From assembly GCF_020283565.1 (NCBI RefSeq), contig NC_060060.1:30752001-30816000 (forward strand): 64,000 nucleotides of DNA, written 5' to 3'. This DNA is from Trifolium pratense. Lineage: Eukaryota > Streptophyta > Magnoliopsida > Fabales > Fabaceae. The position numbers were made by a program, and so were the translations under genes. Positions 30,617 to 42,038 of this stretch are shown piece by piece; position 1 is the first letter of the stretch; each line of letters starts with the position of its first letter. The notes beneath the pieces were generated by a model that saw only the letters and a program-made list of their open reading frames with translations, made no database searches and had not been told where the DNA came from.

Positions 30617-30900
30617 CAGGTGTGTGGGAGGTTAAACAAGAAGAAAGGAAGAATATTATAAGACTACTACAGGTACATCTACACTAGTGAACATTTTCGG
30701 ACCAAATTCCTCTCAATCTCATATCCTACCAATTAATTAGGAAATAATCAAATCAAATTGCAACATCATCGATTTCAAGTTGCACACAAAGAATATGGTA
30801 ATCTTAATATAAAGCATGTGTTCCTTTTCTATAACGCAAGAGAGAATCAAGAACAAGTGCAGCATCTGGTTCTTCAAGGTAAGTGATCAGAATTCATACA
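30617..30900 (+). pseudogene. Orphan metacaspase promoter/leader copy (copy f)
   Basis: Direct copy of the M1 leader (about 1020-1262), sharing 'ggtgtgtgggaggttaaaca', 'caatttcaagttgca' (as 'cgatttcaagttgca'), and 'cttcaaggtaagtgatcag' with the leader-intron donor at about 30878. A 45-bp insertion lies near 30660-30715. No metacaspase exon follows; the next 70 bp are inverted M2-region sequence. Confidence 0.85.
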
Positions 30901-31301
30901 ATATGTTGAATCTGGTCTAACATGAGTTGTTGCCGTGGAACTTTGGTTTCCAAGTACATGCTAAAAGTGGCATAAGAAAAATTAAATTGTAAAATTGTTA
31001 ATTAGGAGAAAGCTAATAAATTAACCTCCTTAGAATTGTTATCTGATTCAAGTAAAAGAGAAATTGTACCCCTTATAGATAGGGAGAGCACATCAACAAT
31101 AATAAACGTGCATTACAAACAACATGGTGGATCAAGATTCAAGCTCCATAAACTACACTTGCCAAATTTATCAATGGTATAACGGTTTAATAATACTTGT
31201 CTCTCGGTTTAACATTTTTTACATTTTTGAAAACTATTAGAGCTGTGGTTGGATAATTGTAATTTTGCTTCTACATGAATATATAGCCAAGTGTATAAAT
31301 A

Positions 31302-33790
31302 TCAATTTTCATTCAAAAGTAGCAACTGCTTGCGAGATTTACAGCACCAGCGAGCATAACATGAATGGAGGTTTGGCCAGTCAGAGGATGAGCAATGTGT
31401 AAAATGGTGGAGCCAAAGAGAAAGAACTTGTTCCTGCTTCTCTTGTTCCAATTCCTCTATAATGTCTTCTAACACCCTCTCTAACCCAGCCCTCTCATTA
31501 ATACTCAATGATGGGGCATCTGTGCCATTACTGGCCCTGCACAACAATGGCAGCCATGTCTGTAACATCTTTAACTTTACCTGCATGCATTGCTTTATCT
31601 TGCTTTCCTCAATTTCATCTATGCCCAAGTCTTTGGCTTCTTTGAACAGGAATGCTGCAAGGAAAATTCAAACCTGTTAGAGAACATAAACAAACTTGTA
31701 GGATGATATGTCAAAAGTGAATTATCTTGACGTATATAGTTCTCAGCTACTCTGTATTGCCACTTAATTTATGCAATTAATAATTTATGAAATTTGAAGT
31801 GTGTTGAGTTTATTTTCCTAAACACTTCTGAATGTATACTACCACCATGAAGTATTTGAGTCATCTTAATCTCCCACTTTAATTAGAAATAAATCTAAAA
31901 ATTGGATGAGGAGTGACTCTTCAATTCATTCTAGGTATGGAGATAGACCACAATCCTTAAGAGTTAGATATGATCAATAAACTAATGGTAAACAATTCTA
32001 GTTTTCTCACACATATTTCTCTTATCTTTTTTATTTCTTTTGTTCTATGACTTCTACCACTATTTGATAAATAGAAAAGTCAATTCAGTCCCATAATAAG
32101 TTTACTCGACAATCTAAATTTTGAGACCAGCCAAAATGTTGCTGTGACTAACTAGGATTCAACAATGTGTTAAATGGATCTCTTAAATTTTCTGTCAAAC
32201 ATCCTAATTGATTTAAAAAGTATAAATTATACACTGTACTCTTTCTTGCTGTAGGAATCACGGTGAGTTTGAGAAAATGACTGTAATGTTAAAAATTCCA
32301 AAATGCAACTTATTGTCAAAATCATAGTGACGCGTCGTGCCATGGCGTGATTCTGTCAAACTCATCATCAATCCAAACATGCAACCCTGACTTCAAATTT
32401 TAAAAGACGATCGGTGCAAGAAACGTGTCCTCACTAGAATTACAAGTTTGATAGTAACATTTTTGTCTTTTTGCATTACAGGGATTCAAGGAATGATATC
32501 AACCGCTAAAAGTTTTGACAAAATGTTTGCACAAAATTGATTCACGGAATCAAGGCATATTATCTTTCGATTTTTGCATTAGAAATTTCCAACCTTAGTC
32601 CACAACATCAACCAATATAACAGTATATACTAACATTTCTTGTTTTAAAAGAAATCAACTAAACCAAAATCTAGGACAAATCTCAACCAAGGGAATTTTT
32701 TACTATATTTAATTATCAATTCTTTATAGTTGAGATAAAATATATTTTTTAAAAAAAATGTTATAACCATAATAACAAGATTAATTTCCATTCATTGAGT
32801 GTGTAAATTTTCAATCAAATCATATTATGATCTACTTTGTTACGTTCTTCCTAGCTTACTATAAAACATTATTTTCACAAATATTAACATAATAACTTTG
32901 ATTGAATTCATAATTAATTCTGTAACATTCATACAAATTAAATTCATAATTCTGTAAAACAAAATTAAACTCAGAATTAATATAGTACCTGCAAGTTTGA
33001 CTAAGGAAGACTGCAAACGAGGGTCAGCAGAAAGAGCCAGGAAGCCCAAATTGGACGCTGCCGCCCATCGACGAATAGCTTCATCGGCGCAACCACACTC
33101 CACCATCTTCTTAACCATCCAAACCAATTCCGCCGCCAATTTCTCCGCCGGAATACCACCCAAACCTCCCTCTCCTCCTCTAACCCTCCATCCCACCGCC
33201 CTAACCACCTTCCATATCCTCCGCCTCATCATCCTATAATACTCCCCCCCACCATCTCCTTCACCTTCAACTTCCCCTTCTCTTTCCGCCACCTTCCCTT
33301 CCAACAGTTTCAACGCTCTCCCAAACGCCGATGAGAGCGCAACACGATTAACCTCACGCAACGAATGAACACCGTCGAGATGATTATCATCGATAATCTT
33401 CTCCGTTAACGATCGAACAACTTCATACTTTCTTGAACTAACTGGAATATCGTTTAACGCGGAAAGAAGCTGAGAAAGTGCGCGTCCAATTGCGGTGTCG
33501 TTTCGTGTATCGTGTGTGAATTTATTATGCGTTTTGAGGTTGAATTTGACGGATTCTTCGTATTTTTCACTGAAGAAAAAAGAAGGAATGAAACGAAGGA
33601 GAAAAAGGTAAGAACTGAGGATTATGAAACGGAGAGTTTGGAATAGTTTGTAGTTGAGAGAGAATGAAAGGAATGAGTTTTTGTCGGAGGTGTTGAAAAG
33701 GGATGAAATTAGGGTTCGGAGGAGCGGCGGAATTGGAAGCGCAGTGGTGGCGCCGCCGTACGTATTTTCCGCGTTCTTTTGCTTCCCCAT
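31302..33790 (-). CDS. Plant-specific protein of unknown function (two exons)
   Basis: Exons 33790-32989 and 31654-31302 join in phase (GCA split G/CA) to 384 aa, separated by a 1.3-kb intron. The first exon has a hydrophobic stretch near residues 50-75 (FQTLRFIILSSYLFLLRFIP) that may be a membrane anchor, then a conserved helical region (RALSQLLSALNDIPVSSRKY). The second exon carries the strongest family signature: LQTWLPLLCRASNGTDAP, ERAGLERVLEDIIEELEQEK and SLWLHHFTH. I recall this signature from plant proteins often labelled BTB/POZ-related, but no BTB fold is visible here, so no function is assigned. The distal C-terminus (CCKSRKQLLLLNEN) ends at a TGA. Confidence 0.85.
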
Positions 33791-33799
33791 ATTTTACTT

Positions 33800-34103
33800 G
33801 TCAAACACGGTTTTCCCCTTTTCAGTTATTTTTGTTTTTATAGTAGTGGAAATGTTAATGTTGTTTCTCTAGCTAGGTAGCTAGGTGCAATCTCATTTGA
33901 GTTGTATAAGCTCTTATTTTGTTTTATTTACAATTAATTAATAAATAAATAAATAAACGCGTTTTGTACTTTTATTCCCTTATTTGGAAGTTGGAACAAC
34001 AGAATATTTTTTTTCCTTCTAGAATAAGGATCAAGGATATTCTCTATTTTTTTTATAACAGAATTGAGGATATTCTATATTCCTTTTTTATTTTATTTTT
34101 AAT
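33800..34103. other. Upstream region of the 31302-33790 gene
   Basis: AT-rich with an (AAAT)n run near 33940-33956. Probably contains the promoter of the minus-strand gene; no specific element assigned. Confidence 0.4.
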
Positions 34104-34255
34104 TCTCAATCGGATCATCTAATTTGGTTCGAAAGTCGGTTATGAAATCAAGTGATTTCAATCTCCTCTTGATCGCAATTAAAGAGAATTGAACCGTGAG
34201 TCTCTCTATCAAATCTAACACTAATCACCACTAAATTAACTAACTAATGATTGAT
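34104..34255 (-). mobile_element. tRNA-derived SINE, diverged copy
   Basis: Same family as 7346-7500. On the minus strand: A-box-like 'TTAATTTAGTGGTGATTAG', B-box-like 'CACGGTTCAATTCTC', then the shared body 'AATCACTTGATTTCA' and an A-rich tail that reads T-rich on the plus strand just left of 34104. Target duplication not resolved. Confidence 0.7.
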
Positions 34256-34789
34256 AGGATTTTTTTTTCCCCAATTAGTAGTGATAGTGTTCTTACCCGT
34301 ACTTTATATGTCTTCAACCATTAAATGAGTACACCTATAATACTTTACCGATGGTAGTTTAGTGGTGGTTGATGGCAAAGTGCAGTCATATGAACTATAA
34401 GAATCTTATACATTATACATTAGAGTTTTAAAGGTTTTATATTTTGTTGCAATCAAAATTTCTCTACGTTCATAATCCTCATTTTGATATGGATGATTTA
34501 TATGATATAAACTTTCAATTCAACAATGAATTTTATAAAATTTATTATTTATAAAAAAAAAGTTTAAAAAGTGAAGCAAGTGAGCGTTCATAAAATTCGT
34601 GGATCAACGATCAACGTTAGTAATATATAGCACCACTGTTATAAAAGTAAACGTGCATTCCTTTTTATTCAACTCTTCTTTTTATATGCATTCCACTCGT
34701 GCATATTCAACGATAATCAACAATTCTATCAACAAAAAATGGTAATTAATCTTACAATACATTTTACTCGTGTATAAACATGTTCTCAC

Positions 34790-35107
34790 TCTTAGATGTT
34801 ATATTGAGCCTAAGGTGAGAACTACCACTTGCTTATAAATACTTGTCAAGGTTATCTCACAACCGATGTGAGACTTCTTAACACACACTCATCACGCTCA
34901 GTATTGTTGGGCTTGGTGCATTGATATAAACGGTGGGTGACCTGATAGCGAAAACCTGATAACAGGTAGCCCAACGAGTCGGGAAGAGGCTCTGATACCA
35001 TCTTAAAATTGAGTATTGAGTCTAACTCATCCTTACAAAACCGACTTATAAGATGAGAACTGCTACTTGCTTATAAACACTTGTCAAGACCATCTCACAA
35101 TCGAACA
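34790..35107 (-). mobile_element. TRIM-type LTR retrotransposon, 318 bp, with empty site in a paralogous segment
   Basis: Target duplication ctcac at 34785-34789 and 35108-35112. On the minus strand the left LTR starts TGTTCGATTGTGAGATGG (35107 to about 35001), followed by the primer binding site TGGTATCAGAGCC, a short interior, and a second LTR (about 34895 to 34790) sharing 'CTTGACAAGT.TTTATAAGCAAGT'. The duplicated segment at about 38577 reads 'attctcacaccctccaatgg' without the element. That is a natural empty site. Confidence 0.9.
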
Positions 35108-35451
35108 CTCACACCCCCAATGGTGCATTACTCCAACACAAATAACTTTACCATCATGAAAGGTTACGTAATGAACAATAAAAACAAGTTTAGTTTTTTT
35201 TTTCTTTCTCACTGTCATGAAAGGTTAAAAATATTTTCTTTAATATTAAAATATCCACTTATTAGGTGTGTTAAAAGGACAAACACACTACAAGGGTATA
35301 CTTGAGTTTATATAATAATTGTTATAATATTAAGACAAACATAAAAGAGCAAAAACTATTTAATTATTTATAGAAGCGGAAGCAATTTATACACTATAGA
35401 GAAATAAAATCGATCATATTTTATTTTATACCTGCAAATTGAAAAGAAAAA

Positions 35452-35925
35452 ATGGCTGAAATGCTGAAAAAAAATTATGCTATGACTCTGTTTCTTTTCT
35501 TATTTTTTGTCGCAACGAAAGTTATTGGTGATGGTAAGTCATTTTTTTATCGTTTTCAAATTTTATTATTGTTTTTTTGTTAAGTACATTGAAATGAATA
35601 AGTGATATGATCGAGATTCGAATTCCGACCTCTGCATATATAATACAATATCCTGTCAATTGAGTACAGTTAACGAGACTTCAAAAAAAAATTCTTTACT
35701 AGGCATTTTATACACAATGTATTATTATGTTTAATTAATAACATTATTTTATCTTTTTTCATTACAGATTTTATTATATGTAAATTTGATGCTGATTGTC
35801 CAAAATCTTCCAACGAGTTTTTACTTATTAAGTGCATTGATCATATATGTCGATATGTTGGTAATCTTCCCGATTCTATGTACCAGACACAAGAGAGTAC
35901 AAAAATTCCCTACGAAAGAGAATGA
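35452..35925 (+). CDS. NCR-like nodule-specific cysteine-rich secreted peptide
   Basis: Two exons, 35452-35533 and 35768-35925, encode 79 aa. The first exon is a signal peptide (MTLFLFLFFVATKVIG) cut by an intron just after it, the typical NCR gene layout. The mature part has exactly four cysteines: CKFDADC (CX5C) and, after 15 residues, CIDHIC (CX4C), the four-Cys NCR pattern, with an acidic/polar C-terminal tail. In IRLC legumes NCR peptides are secreted into symbiosomes and drive bacteroid differentiation. The intron contains a tRNA-like SINE fragment at about 35600-35680. The tail after the last Cys (about 24 residues) is long for the family. Expression in nodules is inferred only from family. 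Confidence 0.8.
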
Positions 35926-36245
35926 GTTATATAAATCTACAATATACCCTGTGATAGTATATTATGTGATTTTAGTAAAAAAAAAAAAGTATATTATGTG
36001 ATTGGATCGGAGTACTAAAATGTACTTGTCCTTTTGGAGTGGATTAAATATCTCTTGTACTTTTTCCTCGTAATCATTTGGCTTATTTTATATATATATA
36101 CAACTAATTTGCAGATTAAAAAAAAATCTTACTCTATAGACCAAGTTGTGTTTAGTTTTTTGGATTACAAAGAGAGCAATAGCCCAAGGTGTGTTTAGTA
36201 TATTTCGTTAAAATAGTGACATGTGATTTAAAGAAAAATATATTA

Positions 36246-36428
36246 GGCTCTGTTTATTCGGATTGATGGAATGCGATGGAATGGAATGGAGTATAATAAT
36301 GTTCCATTGTTTGGATTTGTAAAATAATAATGGAATGGAAGATTTATTCCATTCCGCTTCATCTCATTCCACCTCACTCTATTCCACTTCGCTCCATTCC
36401 ATTATATTTCATCAATCCAAACAGAGTC
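36246..36428. mobile_element. Tourist-like MITE, 183 bp
   Basis: Terminal inverted repeats GGCTCTGTTT and AAACAGAGTC with longer inner homology (GGATTGATGGAATG against ATTTCATCAATCC), flanked by TTA on both sides. TTA target duplications are typical of PIF/Harbinger-derived MITEs. The paralogous site near 39470 has no element. Confidence 0.85.
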
Positions 36429-37309
36429 TTAGCCTTAGTGTGTGTTAAATAATTAATCATAATCATAATAAAGATTAAAAAACATGTGGTGTCTAAGTAG
36501 TAAGAGTCTTGAGTCTGTTAAGCAAGTAGTCAGCGTTTGATTTTTGGCTGCTCTTGTGCATGGAAAAAATTTATTGAGAGAAAAGCATTTATTTTGTATA
36601 GATTTTCCGATGAAAATTAGTCAATGCTAATGGGGATAGAAACTTTCCGTATAACATGGTAACCCAATACAATAAAAGACCAATAGCAAAATCTCAATAA
36701 TTAGACACAAAACTTATGAAAAATGTATCTTGTGAAAACCAAAACTTATTCTACATGATGATCCACAATTTTTTTGAATAAGTTAGAGTATTAAACACCT
36801 AAGATAAATAAATTTGTTGGGAAGAATAATTATTAGAAAAAATACTACTAAATGAAGCTTTCAAATAAGTAGAATACAATTACTAGAACCAAAATCAATC
36901 GTAACCAACAAATATCTTCTTATGTATGTCCCTAAAGGAAAACACCAGCCACAATACACCCAACACCCACACTTGCCATCTCTCCATCCTATTACCAATA
37001 ATAGAATTACTTAAAAAGGATGAAAATACCCTTTTCTCTATCTAATAACTCTTTGGAATAAAATAAAGAAGAGAAGGAAATTAAAAATAATAGAATTAAT
37101 GCTAAAGTTATGAGAGGAAGAAAGAGAATGGAAAGTGAACTAGCGAGGAAATGCAATGAGGAAAATAAGATTGAGAGAAACTTTAGGGTTCTTTTTGAGA
37201 GGGTAGAGCTTAAAATTAGGTCTTGTTTGTACTTGTAGGATTTTGAGAATTTTAAAATTTATTCCCCAGACAATTATTTTGCCATGCAAAATCTCGTACT
37301 GTAAACATT

Positions 37310-38044
37310 ATTTTAATGTGTTCAAATCATTTAACCTTGGACCACTTCCTATGTCCCTGACTAAGTGAATGTGTCGATAATCTGACTGCACTAAATTTCA
37401 TTTACGGTGATTTGACTATTAGTCAGCCATTATCAAAGGTACATTGATACAAAATATTGACACCATTTAATTCAATTTGATGGATTTTGTGTCTAATTGT
37501 GATTTCCACCCTGTAATACTATGTTGTTAATGGGCCTAATGTCAAATTCACCGATGAAATTTGGTTTAACATAAGAAGTTTGACTTACACAACATAAGGA
37601 ATTAAAAGATGTATTAATAGTTACTATTTGACCAGTATCCAATGAGATTATTTTGAATGACAAAATTTATGAGAAACTCAAAGAAAATAAAGATATATTT
37701 ATCTAATATTTTACCATTTATACTTGTATATTTTGCTTTTTCTTTTATGTGATGTGATCAAAGTATGTATTTTTATAGGAGAAGTTAAAAGTCTACATAT
37801 CTATTTTTTTAAGATAGACAAAATAATAAGTAATTAAAAATTCACACACATAAAGTGGAGAATCAAAGTTCGAACATCGGCCATGGCGTCTGACAAAATA
37901 CACAAAGGGTGCTTATAAATAAATTTCATTTGTATATCTTATATTTAGGTTGAGTATAAAAATGTGTAATAAAATACACATCCATATTTTTCAATAAAAT
38001 AAAAATATGAATATTTGTTTTGCAAATTTACTTGAAACTTAAAT
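37310..38044. other. Spacer between the duplicated segments
   Basis: AT-rich with no gene recognised. A tRNA-like B-box motif 'aaagttcgaacatcgg' near 37867 may mark another SINE relic. Confidence 0.4.
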
Positions 38045-38056
38045 CTACTTGAAACA

Positions 38057-38153
38057 AAGTCACTAGGTTTGGTCTAGTGGTGGAGGTTTGGGTAGTATAC
38101 TATAGATTTTGGGTTCGATTATCAGCTCATTGTAAATAAATAAATAAATAAAA
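38057..38153 (+). mobile_element. Very short tRNA-like SINE with 12-bp target duplication
   Basis: 'ctacttgaaaca' flanks it at 38045-38056 and 38154-38165. The head reads like a tRNA: A-box 'ggtctagtggtggaggttt', B-box 'gggttcgattatc', then 'agctcattgt' and an (aaat)n tail. At about 97 bp it has almost no body beyond the tRNA-related part. Confidence 0.85.
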
Positions 38154-38449
38154 CTACTTGAAACATAATTCCATAATATATATGAACCACTTCTATAAAC
38201 TATATGATTTACATTTACCAAATTATTTTATAAATCAATATGAATCATATAATTTATGTAAAGAGTTTAATTGTTGTGTGCGTCGGTGTAATTTTTTTTT
38301 ACACATACATTCAATGACGCGTTGCCACATCATTTAATGAATGTGACATGTGTTTTAAATTATCATACATGATATGTCGGTATATTATTGGATGCATGTG
38401 TAAAATAACTTTAGACTGACGGTGCATATAAATTAAATTCTTATGTAAA

Positions 38450-40250
38450 TGATAATGGTGAATAAATCATACAATTATAAAACTAAATATGCACTCTTTA
38501 TTATTCAACAATTTTATCGACAAAAAATAGTAATTAATCTTACAATACATTCTACTCGTGCATAAACATATTCTCACACCCTCCAATGGTGCATTACTCT
38601 AACAAATAACTTTACCATCATGAAAGGTTAAGTAATGAACTGCACAAACAAGATTGATTTTTTTTTCTTCTTATATTATAATATCGTGAAAAGTTAAAAA
38701 TATTCTCTTTACTATTATTATTATGTGACCTCCTTACTTTGTGTGTTAAAATAACAAATACACTACAAGAATATATATATATTTGAGGATTCAAGGGAAA
38801 ACCAGAAGGTGCATTGAAGAGGGATTTTGTGATTCTCTACAACAAAAAAGAGGGAGAACAAAAAATAGAGATGGAAGAAGAAGAAGGACCAAAATATAAA
38901 TTAATAGAATATAATACTTAAAATATAATTAATTTAAAAATAAAAGTAGTTAAAATTACTTTGTGATAAAAAATTAATTATGTTTGATTTAAATACATGT
39001 GGTTGAATTTCATTGGTGACACATCATGTCACATCAACATAGGACATATGCCCTCAATTTATGTGAGGGTATGTTAGAATATGTTGTGAGTTTTCATTTA
39101 ATTATTTTAGGGTCGCCAAATTTTATTTCTCTTTTTCTATTTTATTGGACCTTACTTTTGTAATTTTGTACTCCACCAGTTAGGTTGAAAAAAAAATTAT
39201 CTTACTTCAAAGCCTACAAGATATTTCTCTTCCTTTTGATTGTATTTCCTATGCCTCGTTGGTTTTTACAAGATATGGAAAAACAATCAATTAGATTTGA
39301 TACTACACTAACGGTAAAGAAATTAATCAATTATTTATTTTGTTTGTATCCGCAACAATTTTTTAAAATTGGTGTATAACTATGTATGTGAACTAAGCTC
39401 AATATTTACTTACCCTATAGACTTACGTGTATTTTGTCAAAATAGTGACATGTGATTAAAAGAAAAATATATTAGTATATGTTATTAATCATAATAAAGA
39501 GGTGATTTAAGTGGTAAGAGTCTTAAACCTCTTAAATAAATGGACAGGAGTTCGATTTCTATATATTTATTCATGTGCATAAAAAAAAAAGGGCTAAAAT
39601 GAGAGAATTCATGTACTCCTCACAGATTTTTTGACAAAAATTAATCACCAAATATCTCTTAAGACACGTGTTAACAATTTGCTTACAAAAATCAATCGTA
39701 ACCAAAATCAACTAAGTATCAATCAATTGTAACCAAACAAATATCTCCTTTATGTTACAAGGGACAACACCAGCCACACCCACACCCACACCCACACTTA
39801 ACTATACCCTTCTATCTTATTAGGAACCTGAGTTAGGATTTTCTCAATTTGTCAAAATAAATAGAGACTTTCATTTTGAGAGATAAACACAAAAAATAGT
39901 GAGTAAAAAAAAAACATAAAAAATAGTGATTCGTGAAATTCACTTAATGATAGTGGAACCCATTTAGTGCTCGAAGTCACTACATACTTTTTGTGTCTAT
40001 CTCTCTCTAATTGAAATTTTTATATTTCTTTTAAGAGATGGAGGGAATGCTAATCCAAAAGTAAAAAATAAAATAAAATGAAATGAAAAATATGGAGATA
40101 GTAGAAGAAGAAAAAGAATGGAAGGTTTGTTTGCACCAAGGTCTTGATGAGGTTAAAATCTAGGTATTCCTTGTACTAGTATCATTATGAGAATTTCAAA
40201 CTTTATTCTTTCACTTTGGCATACAAAATCTTGTACTATAAAGATAATGC
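38450..40250. repeat. Segmental duplication, copy 2, without the NCR gene
   Basis: Collinear with 34650-37310 but with the region equivalent to the gene (about 38800-39400) replaced by unrelated sequence. Its own SINE-like head is at about 39500-39560 ('agtggtaagagtcttaaac' and 'aggagttcgatttc'). Confidence 0.8.
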
Positions 40251-42030
40251 GTTGCAATCATTGCGTTCCTTCTGAATGGATACAAGAATCTTCTTGTATG
40301 AGAAGCACTGTGAGACGCGATATAAATCATATTATTTGTCAGAGTATCAACTATCAATTGGTTAAAGCTGTCAAATGAGTTGGTCCAACACGTATGAATG
40401 GGTTCAATAGGGTTAGCCGACTGGCTACATGGGCTACCAAAATTGACCTCAGACCAAACATTAACATTAATATGTGCAACAAAGCTACTCTCATTTTTCA
40501 CACACACCAAAACAAAGAAATGACACAACTAATAAAATACCCATCACATAAAACATCTATCGTATCGAATCCCAAACAAACTAACTAGTAACTACCACGA
40601 ATATTCATGCAAAAGTATAGAATATTTGTCATAAATCACAAGTTATGAAGTAGTCATACATAAGAAAACAATAACTACCACATAAAACATTCATAGGAAA
40701 CAATTTTGCACCCACCTTCATTGAATTTCATTGGGAAAATCTCGGGGATTTTGTTGGAAGAGACCTTCTGAAATATTCGGCCACAAGACATCGTGATGAT
40801 TGAGTTAATGCTTCGCGACAATGAGAATTCACTGGATTGATAGTGAAGGGGGCCACAATGGGCTACCACAGCGGGTAAGAGACAGGAGAAACTGTTTCGA
40901 TTGTAGAGAGAAGCACAAAAAAGAGTAATGGATATGAGATACACATTGGTAAGTTGTAACACATCATTCGGGAGATTGTCGTGATGTTCAGTTTCGTGAC
41001 ATCGAAAATTTCCCTTCCATGTTTATTTTAGGAACAAATAAACTCAAGAGACAAATTCACCTAATGAATCAAAGAGAAGAACCATACTTGAAGAGAGCAC
41101 GAACAAAAAATAAAGACAAAGTGCACGAAAGTAACCAACACAAGGTGGCGAATCTTCATTTTAATTCAGTTGAGCCACCAATTAACTACTTACATAAAAA
41201 TAGAACCCCAAAATCATTCAGAGATTCGGCACATCTACTCCAACTTAATTAGTGGTCTAAAATTCGAACCTTGAAAATACATCAACGTTAAACCTTTTAA
41301 AGAGTAGTGTTTTGTCTTCTATTGATGTCTCCAATTTTAAAAGTCTCTTTATTTATATCCTTTATATACCTCAAAACTATAGTAACAAACATATTTATAA
41401 AAATGGAGATGATCTTTAACTCCTAACCGAGGATTGAAAATTGAAAGAACTTCACCATTCCATCGAATTATAGATACTATTATCTGGCTCATTCTAAGTA
41501 CTATTTAGAAAGAGGAAACATAGAGAGAAATTTAGAAGAAAGATGATAAGAAGCATTACAAACAATTTGGTTTCGAATATTCGCTCCAATAATAATAGAG
41601 CAACACCCCATGCCAAAGCACCCCAGCCTGACCAATACCTAACTGCAATAGCACAAAATAAGTATTATACATTGTTTCTTTAAGAGCTTAATGTAGATTT
41701 TTATGTACATGTATATTGTATAGTATCATCTGAAAATCAACTTAAGTCGAATAAATAAATAAATAAATAAATAGAAAATTTATAAATAAAGAACAAAGAA
41801 GTTCCTTCACCACCAAGCATAACTAACAAAGGGAAGAATTAAACTTTGTCAAATTAAGCATTTGCTTGCAATAAACCAACAAAGTAAAAGCAGTAATTCC
41901 CTTTACAAAAAGGTTGCTTCCTCGAGATATTTGGAAAATTGGTTGTTGTTAATTGGTTTTAGCTTCTTGTTATAGAAGCCGAAAAGTTATGAATTTGGAA
42001 TCTTCATCATCTTGACGCACTTGCCAAAAA
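40250..42030. other. Intergenic stretch, no gene recognised
   Basis: Several short open frames on both strands (for example around 40190-40380 and 41020-41250) show no family resemblance, Met context or splice pattern I can support. An (AAAT)n run is at about 41750-41775. Confidence 0.5.
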
Positions 42031-42038
42031 GACAAGTG

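Larger units (their letters stand above)
34650..37310. repeat. Segmental duplication, copy 1 (second copy 38450-40250)
   Basis: Collinear blocks shared with 38450-40250 include 'gtaattaatcttacaataca', 'aactttaccatcatgaaagg', 'aatagtgacatgtgatt' and 'agaatggaa'. Copy 1 carries the NCR-like gene, the TRIM and a MITE. Copy 2 lacks all three. A SINE-like head (about 36497 and 39501) is in both, so it predates the duplication. Confidence 0.85.

Noticed and set aside
40187..41252. Overlapping short frames as possible genes
   Set aside because: No recognisable domain, splice pattern or codon signal; frames on both strands are equally long.
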